A DNA stretch of 42,394 bases from a virus, in IMG/VR virus record IMGVR_UViG_3300013100_000016, positions 1 through 42,394 of that record, one strand, 5' to 3'. The notes below the pieces were generated by a model. The model did no database searches, was not told the origin of the DNA, and saw nothing but the letters and a program-made list of their open reading frames with translations. Positions within the stretch are counted from its first letter, which is position 1; each line of letters starts with the position of its first letter. Of this stretch, positions 6,181 to 14,910 are shown in pieces. A program made the translations under genes and the position numbers.

Positions 6181-7170
6181 TTAATTTGTAGGAGGTTTAA
6201 CTTCATTAAATGTTTTAAATTTTACGATTTCATCCCCTGCCCATTCATTCACTGTGTTCACAAATAAGTTTTGAAGTGGAATTATTTCTGAAAACCAGTA
6301 GGCTTCTCGCGCTTCACTTATGGATCCGAAGCCACCTGCATTTGAAGGAATGATGCCGAGCAATTGTGGTGGTGTACGTTGTGATGCAAGTACATCATCA
6401 CGTGTAACGTTTTTAATATTTAGGAATTCATCTTTGGCAGCCAATTCGCTAATAGGAATAAGTTGCAAACCATCCTTTTTACCACCGGGTGCATGAAGGA
6501 ATAAATTTCTGAAGTTACCTGGTCCACGTGCGTCTTTCATTGCTTGTTTGATTCCATCGACATCATCATCATCGATTTGGGTATCGGTTAGATATAGAAT
6601 GAAGCCAGCATGTGAACCGTTGTTGTAATACTTGCGACGGAATAAAGTTGCTGATTCATTCAGCCAAATCGACTGAAGTGCAGCAATATATTCAGGTGTC
6701 CCGTAGATTTCTTGATCGACATCGATGCCCTTGATATGGCAGACCGTACCGGGTTTAAAAGTATGTTCTTCAAACCCATTGAGCAACTGTAAAAATTCAT
6801 CAGACTTTTTCATACGTCTGGTGTACTTGGCCATGAGTCCATCATAGTGATGCGGTTCATTCAATCGGTTTTCGATCCGTTGCAAGTAACCATTACCAAA
6901 AACCAAATAATCAAATGCAATACGTTCAAACTCTGATGAATTAATCAATTTGTTTGGTTTGAACGACGATACCAATTGATTCTTTTTATAGAACACAGCA
7001 GTCGATAAGTACGGCATAGCTTTAAACGATTTTGCTAAAGCATTCATGCTGATATGTGGCTCGTAATATTTGCCACATAACCATGTTTCATAGAACTGTG
7101 ATAAGTCTCGGCCATTCATCACCGGTTCAGGTTCACCGAATGTAAATGCATGCACTTTGCTATCGGACAT
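6181..7170 (-). CDS. Q: Portal protein (P2 GpQ family)
   Basis: The portal forms the dodecameric DNA channel at one capsid vertex, where terminase docks and through which DNA is packaged and ejected. The 329-aa product is near the length of P2 Q (344 aa). It has the family's N-terminal FxxGEPEPVM segment, the FDYLVFGNGYLQRI region and the C-terminal segment RTPPQLLGIIPSNAGGFGS. It overlaps the terminase gene by one base and is transcribed leftward, divergent from the O operon, as in P2. A terminator follows it. A broken relative of this gene's 3' end is at 3390-3548. Confidence 0.95.
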   Translation of the reverse strand: MSDSKVHAFTFGEPEPVMNGRDLSQFYETWLCGKYYEPHISMNALAKSFKAMPYLSTAVFYKKNQLVSSFKPNKLINSSEFERIAFDYLVFGNGYLQRIENRLNEPHHYDGLMAKYTRRMKKSDEFLQLLNGFEEHTFKPGTVCHIKGIDVDQEIYGTPEYIAALQSIWLNESATLFRRKYYNNGSHAGFILYLTDTQIDDDDVDGIKQAMKDARGPGNFRNLFLHAPGGKKDGLQLIPISELAAKDEFLNIKNVTRDDVLASQRTPPQLLGIIPSNAGGFGSISEAREAYWFSEIIPLQNLFVNTVNEWAGDEIVKFKTFNEVKPPTN

Positions 7171-8978
7171 TAGTAAATCTCCATAGAGGATTTTTTAGAT
7201 TTTGTTTGGTTATCAAGTGAAAGTGGCTCATTGAAAAATGCATGAAAAATGGCAAAAGCCAAATCTGCATGGCCAATGTTTTCTGCCCGAGATGCTTCAA
7301 ATGTCATTTGTCTTTGTGAAGCTGTCAGTGTTTTACGAATTGCCATAATTGACATGGCCACATCAGTAGATCCGGCATCAAATTCAAAACGTCCTTTGTT
7401 GATCACATCCATTGCTTTCATGACCAATTGTGTTTTAACGTCGACGCTATAATTGAAGGTGGTTAAATTTGGGAAGAATTCAAGGACCAATTGCGCTACA
7501 CCAGTTCCCAAACCTGACTTATCTAAGCCGATATATTTGACGTTGTATTTTGTTGTTAATTTCTTGATGTATTGCGCTTGGCTGGCAAAGTCCATACCTT
7601 TGAACTGGTGATGTTCAAGGAGACGGAATTTTGGATAATCAGGTTCAGGTGGTGCAATAACTACAAGTCCTGCACTATCACCACTTTCTGCGGGATCGTA
7701 TCCAATCCAAACCGGTTTATTACCAAATGGACGTAAAGCTAAAGGCTTAAAGTCTTTAGACCATAACTCCCAAGAGTCGACCATACATGGCTGAATAATT
7801 GACAGAGGAAAAACACTGTGACCATCATCGACAAATTTACACATATATAAATTTGCGAATTCTTCAGGACTGTTTTCAGCAATCAATTCTTCAATATCAA
7901 ATAAGTCACAGCCTTGACGTTCAGCATCATAAATATTAACGATGTGTCGCCACATCTTGTCACCACACAAGGCCCCATTTTTTAAAGTTCCGTGGTCCGT
8001 ATCAATCTCTACTCGGTTTTCTTTGGTACGACCTTTATTGAATGCGTCACCTGTCCAGAATGCATATGCTTCATGGGTTTTGCTAGAAGGTGTACTAAAG
8101 TAGGTTTTTTTATATTGTTTTTGGGCAGCCATTGCAGATGCCACTTTTTTCAATGTGGCAAAACCATGCACCCAGAAGAATTCATCAAAATACAAATCGC
8201 CATGATATGACTGAGCTGTTTTTGCATTCGTACCTAAGAAAATCAGTTGTACTGTATTTCCACACGGTAAAGTGATTGAAATTGGATCACCTTGTAGATC
8301 AATCTCAATAGACTGCATGACGAAGTTTTTAATGTAAGTCTTAAAACCATGTGCCTGTGCTTTTGAGGCAGAAAGGAAAATCTGATTTCGACCTGTTGTC
8401 ACAGCTTTAATTAATGCTTCACGTGCAAAATAGAAAGTCGCACCAATTTGACGTGATTTTAATAAAGCACGGTTCCGCTGTTCACGTGCTCGGTACCATA
8501 CTTTTTGATATTCAAATAAACCCTCATCAAAGTCTTCACATAGTTTTTCTATTTGTTCTTCAGTGAGCTGATTTTTTGCAACTGGTTTTCGTGGACCTGA
8601 AGTTCTATTTTTAAGTTTTGGATTGAGGTCGGTTTCATTGCCTCCGTCTGCATATTTATCGATACGTGCCATGCGCTCCAACTGACGCATGAGCAAATCA
8701 ATTTCCTTGAAATCACCAGGTGTTTTTTTCTCAAGAATAATTAGTTTGACCAGCTGTGCTTCTAATGCCTGAGCAACACGACCTGCCGGAGCATCTTTAT
8801 CCCATTCATCACGTGCTTTCCACGCATGAACATTTTTATCATTCTCTTTTAAGAATTCTGCAATCGAGCTTATTCGCCACCCCATCCAATATAAAAATTT
8901 GGCTGTGAGGCGGTTATCGAAGGTCAGTTTTGTCGGAGTATTAAGTGCATTATCCATTGGCTCATTAAGCCAATACAT
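7170..8978 (-). CDS. P: Terminase large subunit, ATPase/nuclease (P2 GpP)
   Basis: This is the DNA-packaging motor. The N-terminal domain has the helix-turn-helix of GpP proteins (about residues 25-60). SRQIGAT (175-181) is the GpP-type ATP-binding loop, and DLYFDEFFW (261-269) carries the Walker B acid. The C-terminal nuclease shows WIGYDPAESGDSAG, YIGLDKSGLGTG and HADLAFA with the expected aspartates. Length (602 aa) matches P2 P (590). ATG 8978 is given as the start; ATG 8957 (MDNALNTP) is possible, because the late-activator site centred at 9013 would place the leftward mRNA start near 8958. Confidence 0.95.
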   Translation of the reverse strand: MYWLNEPMDNALNTPTKLTFDNRLTAKFLYWMGWRISSIAEFLKENDKNVHAWKARDEWDKDAPAGRVAQALEAQLVKLIILEKKTPGDFKEIDLLMRQLERMARIDKYADGGNETDLNPKLKNRTSGPRKPVAKNQLTEEQIEKLCEDFDEGLFEYQKVWYRAREQRNRALLKSRQIGATFYFAREALIKAVTTGRNQIFLSASKAQAHGFKTYIKNFVMQSIEIDLQGDPISITLPCGNTVQLIFLGTNAKTAQSYHGDLYFDEFFWVHGFATLKKVASAMAAQKQYKKTYFSTPSSKTHEAYAFWTGDAFNKGRTKENRVEIDTDHGTLKNGALCGDKMWRHIVNIYDAERQGCDLFDIEELIAENSPEEFANLYMCKFVDDGHSVFPLSIIQPCMVDSWELWSKDFKPLALRPFGNKPVWIGYDPAESGDSAGLVVIAPPEPDYPKFRLLEHHQFKGMDFASQAQYIKKLTTKYNVKYIGLDKSGLGTGVAQLVLEFFPNLTTFNYSVDVKTQLVMKAMDVINKGRFEFDAGSTDVAMSIMAIRKTLTASQRQMTFEASRAENIGHADLAFAIFHAFFNEPLSLDNQTKSKKSSMEIY

Positions 8979-9002
8979 AAGTATTTATTCATTTAGGTGG
9001 CA

Positions 9003-9023
9003 TTGTGAAAACTGTTTTCACAA
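9003..9023. promoter_or_regulatory. Ogr-type late activator site for divergent P/O promoters
   Basis: This is a perfect dyad, TTGTGAAAAC-T-GTTTTCACAA. It has the TGT...ACA ends of P2 late promoter elements, spaced 13 nt here. Near-copies occur at 14844-14865 and 21496-21514, the positions of P2 PV and PF. It lies between the divergent P and O genes, as PP/PO does in P2. Confidence 0.75.
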
Positions 9024-9113
9024 GTGGGTTTTATTGATTCTTTTTACTGTAATTCCGATTCTGCTTACTACGTAAATTATGAATTTTTCACATTTAAGCA
9101 GGATTCACCATTC

Positions 9114-9917
9114 ATGAGTAAGAAATCCAAGTTTTATCGGGTTGCGGTGGCTGGAGCAACTACCGATGGTCGCACAATTGAACCTGAATGGATTCAACAA
9201 ATGGCGAAAAACTATAGCCAAAACACATATACAGCTTTGGCAAATATTGAACATATCCGTGGTTTCACACCCGACTCAACATTTGGGAACTACGCAAAAG
9301 TTATTGGGCTTAAAGCTCAAGAAGATGAAATTGCTGGTCAAAAGAAATGGGCTTTATATGCTCAGTTAGAAGCATTTGACAATCTTATCGAGATGCATGG
9401 TAAGAACCAGAAACTATTCAATTCAATTGAAGTGAATCCAAACTTTGCTGATACCAATGAAGCCTATTTAGTAGGTATCGCATTTACTGATACCCCAGCT
9501 TCATTGGGTACTCAGATTATGGAATTTGCATCAAAAAATCCTGATGTAAATCCATTTACCTCCAAAAAGCAGCATAAAGATAACCTATTCACTGCAGCTG
9601 AAGAAATTGCGCTTGAATTTGAAGAAGAGTCTCCTGTTTCAAATTTATTTTCGAAAGTTATTGATTGGCTAAATCCAAAACAAGAAGAACAAAGCCAAAA
9701 GAATAATGGCCAGTTCAATGAAATTGCAAAATCAGTAGAAGAAATTGCCAAGACTTTTGGCAATACCGTCAAAGAACAGAATGACCTTAAAGAAAAGTAT
9801 TCAAAACTTCAAAATGACTTCAATGAATTGAAGAGCAAATTACAAGGCGAAGAAAACCCACGTACGCCACCAGCCCCTGAAAATACTGGGAACTTCTCTG
9901 AACAAATCGAGTGCTAA
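9114..9917 (+). CDS. O: Capsid scaffold and maturation protease (P2 GpO)
   Basis: GpO is the internal scaffold and serine protease that trims capsid proteins. The conserved N-terminus MSKKSKFYRVAVAGATTDGR starts at ATG 9114, preceded by AGGA; the open frame upstream to 9024 is not conserved and is omitted. D18, H47 (EHIRG) and S104 (FNSIEVNP) match the P2 catalytic triad D19/H48/S107. The C-terminal third is charged and coiled-coil-like, ending in a proline-rich segment, as expected for the scaffold part. It is the first gene of the rightward late operon. Confidence 0.93.
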   Translation: MSKKSKFYRVAVAGATTDGRTIEPEWIQQMAKNYSQNTYTALANIEHIRGFTPDSTFGNYAKVIGLKAQEDEIAGQKKWALYAQLEAFDNLIEMHGKNQKLFNSIEVNPNFADTNEAYLVGIAFTDTPASLGTQIMEFASKNPDVNPFTSKKQHKDNLFTAAEEIALEFEEESPVSNLFSKVIDWLNPKQEEQSQKNNGQFNEIAKSVEEIAKTFGNTVKEQNDLKEKYSKLQNDFNELKSKLQGEENPRTPPAPENTGNFSEQIEC

Positions 9918-9920
9918 ATA

Positions 9921-10931
9921 ATGAAAAAACTAACACGTCAAAAATTTAATCATGCTACTGGTTCAGTCGCTTCATTAAATGGTATTGATAATGCTGCAGT
10001 AAAATTTGCTGTAGAACCTTCTGTCGCTCAGAAAATGGTGGATACACTTCAAGAATCTTCAGAGTTTTTGCAAAAGATTAATATCCAACCTGTTGATGAA
10101 CTTGAAGGCGATACGATTGGTCTGACTCAAGGCTCAACAATTGCTAGCCGCTCAAATACTAAAGGTGGTAATAAGCGTACGCCAGTAGACCCAACAGGCT
10201 TAAAGTCAAATACATACAAATGCCATAAAACTGATTTTGATGTCGCTATTCGCTATGAAAAAATGGATGCTTGGGCAAAATTCCCAGACTTCTATGCACG
10301 TTGGAAAAAGTTCGTTGACCGTGCTATTGCGTTAGACATGATTATGATCGGGTGGAATGGTACTAGTGCAGCCGTAGATACTGACCGTGCCGCAAATCCA
10401 TTACTTCAAGATGTAAATATTGGTTGGCTTGAGCAGATTCGTACTAAAGCGCCTGAGCGTTATATGAAAGAAGTCGTTGAAGCTTCAGGGAAAGTAAAAA
10501 TTGGTGCTACTGGTGATTATAATAATCTAGACGCTTTGGTTACCGACGTAGTTAGTAACCTGATCAGTGAAATTCATCAAGATGATACAGATCTCGTCGT
10601 TATTTGTGGTCGTCAATTACTTAATGATAAGAACTTCCCATTAGTCAATAATTCAAAAGACAATACCGATGCTTTAGCTGGGCAGATTTTATTAAGTCAA
10701 AAACAGATCGGTGGTTTAACTGCTGTACGTGTTCCATTCTTTCCTGAAAACGCATTATTAGTTACTTCACTTGATAACCTTTCAATTTACTTCCAAGAGT
10801 CTGGTAAACGTCGTCAAATTATTGACCGCTCGGAACTAGATCAAGTTGAAGAATACCAATCTTCAAATGATGCCTACGTCATTGAGAATTACGAAAAAGT
10901 AGGTTTCGTGGAAAACATCGAAATTTTATAA
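9921..10931 (+). CDS. N: Major capsid protein (P2 GpN)
   Basis: The 336-aa product (P2 N is 357) has the family's N-terminal TRQKFN segment and the segments NIQPVDELEGDTIGL and DMIMIGWNGTSAA. It builds the icosahedral head and is expected to be trimmed at the N-terminus by GpO. The gene starts 3 nt after the O stop codon and is followed by the terminase small subunit. Confidence 0.95.
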   Translation: MKKLTRQKFNHATGSVASLNGIDNAAVKFAVEPSVAQKMVDTLQESSEFLQKINIQPVDELEGDTIGLTQGSTIASRSNTKGGNKRTPVDPTGLKSNTYKCHKTDFDVAIRYEKMDAWAKFPDFYARWKKFVDRAIALDMIMIGWNGTSAAVDTDRAANPLLQDVNIGWLEQIRTKAPERYMKEVVEASGKVKIGATGDYNNLDALVTDVVSNLISEIHQDDTDLVVICGRQLLNDKNFPLVNNSKDNTDALAGQILLSQKQIGGLTAVRVPFFPENALLVTSLDNLSIYFQESGKRRQIIDRSELDQVEEYQSSNDAYVIENYEKVGFVENIEIL

Positions 10932-10942
10932 AGAGGTGATTT

Positions 10943-11644
10943 ATGTTGAGTCCAGCTCGACGTCACCTCCTGAAAGCTAAGGCAGCTATTGAGGCTGCCA
11001 AGGCTGACGAATTTGGTGGTGTACGTCCAGACGCAAGCGTCTACCAATTACAACTGACTGAACTCAAAAATGACATCCATGTCTTGCGTTCAATTCAGTC
11101 ACAAGAAAAACGTGCTGAAGCAAAAAAAGAATTGATTCCTAAGCACATGCCCTATGTGGATGGTGTAATTAAATCTGGAGCCAAAATTGATCAAGATGAA
11201 GTGATCACGACCATCATGTTGTGGTGCTTTGACTGTGGCTTGTTTGATCAAGGTTTAAGTCTTGCTGAGTATGCTTTGCAGAATGAACTGAAAATGCCTG
11301 ATTCATTCAGTCGTTCAACTGCCACAGTCATTGTTGAAGAAATTGGCAATGCTGCACGTGTTGCACATAAAGCCGGTGAAGACTTCAATTTAGAGACCTT
11401 AGAAAAAGCTTTTGAACTGACAGCTGAACATGACATGCCAGATGAAGTCCGTGCAAAGCTTTATGTCGGTCTGGGTCGTTCAAGTCTTAAAAAAGAGTCT
11501 TATCGTGCAGCAGTTTTATATTTCGAAACTGCTCTGAAACTGCATGAAAACTGTGGCTGTAAACAAGAACTCCAAAAAGCTGAAAAGCTATTAGCAGAAC
11601 AAAACGTCGATGATCAAGACAATTCTGAGTCTGATCCGGCGTAA
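10943..11644 (+). CDS. M: Terminase small subunit (P2 GpM)
   Basis: GpM recognises and, with GpP, cuts cos DNA for packaging. The 233-aa product opens MLSPARRHLLKAKAA, as GpM proteins do, and carries HMPYVDGVI and TTIMLWCFDCGLFDQGLSLAEYAL. AGAGGTGAT upstream is a strong ribosome binding site. A folded intergenic segment separates it from L. Confidence 0.93.
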   Translation: MLSPARRHLLKAKAAIEAAKADEFGGVRPDASVYQLQLTELKNDIHVLRSIQSQEKRAEAKKELIPKHMPYVDGVIKSGAKIDQDEVITTIMLWCFDCGLFDQGLSLAEYALQNELKMPDSFSRSTATVIVEEIGNAARVAHKAGEDFNLETLEKAFELTAEHDMPDEVRAKLYVGLGRSSLKKESYRAAVLYFETALKLHENCGCKQELQKAEKLLAEQNVDDQDNSESDPA

Positions 11645-11663
11645 CGAGTGCCCAGCACCCACC

Positions 11664-11729
11664 GAGGGGCAGATCTGACCAAACACAAACATTCTTTTGT
11701 TCTGTTTTTGGTTCAGCTCTCCACCCCTC
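11664..11729 (+). other. Long intergenic stem-loop between M and L
   Basis: GAGGGG (11664-11669) pairs with CCCCTC (11724-11729). CTGACCAAA (11675-11683) pairs with TTTGGTTCAG (11707-11716) apart from one bulge. No T-run follows, so it is more likely an mRNA processing or stability element than a terminator. Confidence 0.45.
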
Positions 11730-11747
11730 ACCTAACCGAGAATAAAA

Positions 11748-12200
11748 ATGTCTGGATTAATTGCAAACGGTACTTTTTCAAATCAGGACGTTGTAATCAA
11801 TAGTGATCCGTTCTTTCCTTCGGTATCCAGCAACCATGTCCGTGAAGTTTTACGTTTAGATTCAAGTGTCACCAATCAACGTCTTATTTCAGCTATAGAA
11901 GCTGCTGTAATCCATGTTAATGAACAACTGGAAAGCTTACTCAGTAAAGCCCCGACATTAGTAGAAATTACAACTAAACAGGTCAATGGAAAATCTATTA
12001 CTGCTGTTTTGTATTTCAGGGCAGTCGCTGCAGCTGCTGGTGCAGAACTCTGTGAACGATACCGATCTTATGACACCACCAATAATGGCAGCCAGAAGGC
12101 CGAAGAATTGACACCGATGATTGATGACTATAAACGTGATTTGCGTTTTGCCATCCGCGATATAAAAAAAGTTCGTCGCCTCAACGTGGAGTTGGTTTAG
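11748..12200 (+). CDS. L: Head completion/stabilisation protein (P2 GpL)
   Basis: GpL binds the portal vertex after packaging to stabilise filled heads. The 150-aa product (P2 169) has the family features FFPSVSSNHVREVLRLDSSV and YRAVAAAAGAELCERYRSYD-like wording near the middle, ending DIKKVRRLNVELV. It abuts gene X with no gap. Confidence 0.9.
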   Translation: MSGLIANGTFSNQDVVINSDPFFPSVSSNHVREVLRLDSSVTNQRLISAIEAAVIHVNEQLESLLSKAPTLVEITTKQVNGKSITAVLYFRAVAAAAGAELCERYRSYDTTNNGSQKAEELTPMIDDYKRDLRFAIRDIKKVRRLNVELV

Positions 12201-12410
12201 ATGAAAGAAATCTATGCAATCCAACACGATACAGTCGACGCTATTTGCTGGCGTGAATACGGCCGTAGTACTGGTGTAGTTGAACAAGTATTAGAAGCCA
12301 ATCCACATCTTTCTGAATTTGGACCATTCATTCCAATGGGTACCAAAGTCCAATTACCAGACATCCCAACTCAACAAAATAAAGTTCAAAGCATTCAGCT
12401 TTGGGATTGA
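12201..12410 (+). CDS. X: Tail protein X (LysM-like)
   Basis: This 69-aa protein reads as a single LysM-like fold: HDTVDAICWREYGRS, then VLEANPHLSEFGPFIPMGT, then a P-rich end. P2 X is 67 aa and is needed for tail assembly. It starts directly after the L stop codon. Confidence 0.9.
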   Translation: MKEIYAIQHDTVDAICWREYGRSTGVVEQVLEANPHLSEFGPFIPMGTKVQLPDIPTQQNKVQSIQLWD

Positions 12411-12418
12411 GAGAATTT

Positions 12419-12775
12419 ATGCCTGAACCAACCACCACAACAACGTCTGCAAGTGTCATTGGTCTTAGTGCAATGTCTATTTTGCCTTTTATCAATGGTA
12501 ATGCACTTTTAGGAGCTGTATTAGGTGCAGCATTTATCGCAAGTTATGAAAAAGATTTATCAGCTGTCAAAAGGCTCATCAATCTCATTCTTTCAACCGG
12601 TATTGGTTATATCTGTACACCTTTCATCACCGAAAACACCTTCATTACAGCTGATGCATTGGCTGCTTTGATTGCTTCTACATTCTGCTTATTCATTCTG
12701 ATTAAAGCCGTGGATTGGCTTAAACAAGCCAAGCTTTCAGACATTATCAAACTAATTAGAGGTGGAAAAACATGA
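12419..12775 (+). CDS. Holin-like membrane protein
   Basis: About 118 residues with three hydrophobic helices (roughly 15-45, 60-78 and 83-103) and a lysine-rich tail, the usual shape of a class I holin. I start at ATG 12419, where GAGAG lies 6 nt upstream; the frame is open further up to a TTG but without support. It overlaps the next membrane gene by 4 nt and precedes the endolysin. It could be a holin or an accessory lysis-timing protein. Confidence 0.7.
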   Translation: MPEPTTTTTSASVIGLSAMSILPFINGNALLGAVLGAAFIASYEKDLSAVKRLINLILSTGIGYICTPFITENTFITADALAALIASTFCLFILIKAVDWLKQAKLSDIIKLIRGGKT

Positions 12776-13041
12776 TCGAAAATATATTCCAAATCATTGC
12801 TTTATTTGCCTATCTATTTTGTGGGATCCGAATTGTTTGTTTTAACCACAATGGCAATTTCAACCGCAAATATGCATGGTTCGCAACTTTACTTATTGCC
12901 TCATTCTTAGGCCAATCAGTTCTCATTATTTTCTTTAAGGACCCCGTAACTTTATGGGATGCCATTTTTGCAATAGTTTTGGCAGTGCTTATTTATCGTA
13001 GTCAGGGAAATGTGGCCAAGCTCATCTGGAGTAAATCATGA
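12772..13041 (+). CDS. Second holin-like protein (3-TM phage holin type)
   Basis: The 89 residues form three membrane helices: FQIIALFAYLFCGIRIV, WFATLLIASFLGQSVLIIFF and AIFAIVLAVLIYR. This resembles small 3-TM phage holins. ATGA overlaps join it to both neighbours. One of the two genes may be the pore-former and the other an antiholin; the sequence does not say which. Confidence 0.7.
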   Translation: MIENIFQIIALFAYLFCGIRIVCFNHNGNFNRKYAWFATLLIASFLGQSVLIIFFKDPVTLWDAIFAIVLAVLIYRSQGNVAKLIWSKS

Positions 13042-13868
13042 TTTTAAAATTTGGTTCAAAAGGTGATGCCGTTGCAACTCTTCAAAAGCAATTGGCGAAG
13101 ATGGGTTACAAGGGTATTAAAGGTAAACCCCTATCAATTGACGGTCATTTTGGTGAAAGTACTGAATATGCAGTCATTCAACTTCAGCGTAAATATGGCT
13201 TAGTAGCTGACGGTAAAGTCGGTGATAAAACTCGTCAAGCTTTAGCTGGTGATTCAATAAGTAAGTTTTTAAAAGATGAAGACTATAAAAAAGCTGCAAT
13301 TCGTTTAAAAGTTCCTGAATTAGTTATTAGAGTTTTCGGAGCAGTTGAAGGCCTTGGTGTAGGTTTTCTTCAAAATGGAAAGGCTAAAATTTTATTTGAA
13401 CGCCATCGAATGTATTTTTATTTAAGCCAAGTGTTAGGTAAAACATTTGCGAATGCTCAATTAAAAATTACTCCAAATTTAGTGAATACATTAACGGGTG
13501 GTTACAAAGGCGACGCAGCCGAATACACCCGTTTAAGTATGGCCATAAATATTCATAAAGAATCTGCCCTTATGTCCACTAGTTGGGGACAATTTCAAAT
13601 CATGGGCGAAAACTGGAAAGATCTCGGTTATTCGTCTATTCAAGAATTTGTTGATCAGCAGCAACTTAGTGAAAGTAACCAGCTTGAAGCATTTATCCGT
13701 TTTATTGAGTGGAAACCTGGCTTATTAGAAGCCCTACAAAAACAAGATTGGAATACCGTCTTTACACTCTACAACGGCAAAAACTATAAAAAACTTGGCT
13801 ATCAAGCAAAATTCCAAAAAGAATGGGATCACCTTGAACCAATTTATCTTGAGAAAACTGCAGCATGA
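13038..13868 (+). CDS. Endolysin: peptidoglycan-binding domain plus DUF3380 muramidase
   Basis: Residues 3-70 form a PG_binding_1 domain (FGSKGDAVATLQKQL ... DGHFGESTEYAV). Residues about 85-270 match DUF3380 N-acetylmuramidases, with the FERHRMYFY segment holding the likely catalytic glutamate and TSWGQFQIMGENW further on. It cleaves the host wall at lysis and replaces P2 K. No signal peptide is visible, so export through the holin hole is expected. It overlaps both neighbours by 4 nt. Confidence 0.9.
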   Translation: MILKFGSKGDAVATLQKQLAKMGYKGIKGKPLSIDGHFGESTEYAVIQLQRKYGLVADGKVGDKTRQALAGDSISKFLKDEDYKKAAIRLKVPELVIRVFGAVEGLGVGFLQNGKAKILFERHRMYFYLSQVLGKTFANAQLKITPNLVNTLTGGYKGDAAEYTRLSMAINIHKESALMSTSWGQFQIMGENWKDLGYSSIQEFVDQQQLSESNQLEAFIRFIEWKPGLLEALQKQDWNTVFTLYNGKNYKKLGYQAKFQKEWDHLEPIYLEKTAA

Positions 13869-14392
13869 AAAAGCCCCATGCTTTACGTGAATATTTGCTA
13901 AATGCGATTCCGGATTTACCACAGGATCCGGATCGCTTACTCATCTTTGTTAATGACGGTAAATTAATGAGTACTGCAGCAAATGGATATAGCTTTGAAA
14001 TGGCCTATACGCTAGATATGATCATTACTGACTATGCGGGTGATGTAGATGTATTTGGTGTTGTCCTTTTCACCTGGATTATGGACAACCAATCTGAGCT
14101 CATGGCCAACCTAGATAAGGTAAAAGAAGCCATTACTTTTGAAGCTGAACTCATTGATAACAGCAAATATGATCTGCACTTTAAAATCCCTTTAACTGAA
14201 CGTGTAATTGTGAAAAAGAATGCTGATGGGAAATTCGAGATCTCTTACCCGTCCGAACCACAATATACTGAGTTTGGCCCACCTACAGATTTTGAATTAA
14301 TTGATAAAGATGGATCTACACTTGCAACATGGAGAACTGCCGATATTCAAGGACGTTCATTAGATATGCCTTTTCCGGGTAAAAACCCATGA
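13865..14392 (+). CDS. R: Tail completion protein (P2 GpR)
   Basis: The 175-aa product (P2 R is 155) opens with KPHALREYLLNAIPDL and has DRLLIFVNDGKLMSTA, both typical of GpR. GpR is needed with GpS to finish tails and join them to heads. No separate spanin gene is visible between the endolysin and R, unlike the LysB/LysC region of P2. Confidence 0.9.
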   Translation: MKKPHALREYLLNAIPDLPQDPDRLLIFVNDGKLMSTAANGYSFEMAYTLDMIITDYAGDVDVFGVVLFTWIMDNQSELMANLDKVKEAITFEAELIDNSKYDLHFKIPLTERVIVKKNADGKFEISYPSEPQYTEFGPPTDFELIDKDGSTLATWRTADIQGRSLDMPFPGKNP

Positions 14393-14838
14393 ATAATATT
14401 CAGGATCTTGCCCTATATCTTCAACCCTTGTTAGACCGTTTGTCTCCAGGTGAAAGGGCAAAACTGGCTAAGAATATTGGACGAGATCTACGAACTAGCC
14501 AACGACAGCATATTACAGCACAGCAAAACCCTGATGGTTCAGCATATACAGATAGACGTACACGCTTACGTGACCAGAAAGGTAAAATAAAAAGAAAAAT
14601 GTTTTCCCGTATTAAATCTAATACCCATCTAAAATTACTAAGTAATAGTGAATCAATTGCAGTTGGTTTTATTGGTCGAGTTAGTCGAATTGCAAAAGTA
14701 CACCAGTACGGTTTAAGAGATAGAGCTACTAGATCTGCTCCGGATACAATTTACCCAAAACGTGAATTACTAGGATTTACAGATAAAGAGATTAATCTGG
14801 TTGAGTCATCATTCATTAAGCACATCAATATTAAATAG
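14389..14838 (+). CDS. S: Tail completion protein (P2 GpS)
   Basis: The 149 residues match the phage virion morphogenesis family: GERAKLAKNIGRDLRTSQ near the N-terminus, and the segment VHQYGLRDRA with an R-rich stretch before it. Length equals P2 S (150). It ends the O-S operon and overlaps R by 4 nt. Confidence 0.9.
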   Translation: MNNIQDLALYLQPLLDRLSPGERAKLAKNIGRDLRTSQRQHITAQQNPDGSAYTDRRTRLRDQKGKIKRKMFSRIKSNTHLKLLSNSESIAVGFIGRVSRIAKVHQYGLRDRATRSAPDTIYPKRELLGFTDKEINLVESSFIKHINIK

Positions 14839-14843
14839 TTCAA

Positions 14844-14865
14844 CTTGTGAAAACCATTTTCACAA
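14844..14865 (+). promoter_or_regulatory. Ogr-type late activator site for the V operon
   Basis: CTTGTGAAAA-CCA-TTTTCACAAG is a near-perfect dyad with TGT-N13-ACA centred at 14855. It lies in the 72-nt gap between S and V, the place of P2 PV. If the site is centred at -55 as in P2, the mRNA would start at or next to the V start codon. Confidence 0.75.
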
Positions 14866-14910
14866 GTTCCGATTGCTGAAAACAAAAAAACTCTAACGCA
14901 AAGTGTTGGC

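Noticed and set aside
9024-9113. Upstream extension of gene O
   Set aside because: It is not conserved in GpO, lies between the late-activator site and a good SD, and the family N-terminus begins at 9114.
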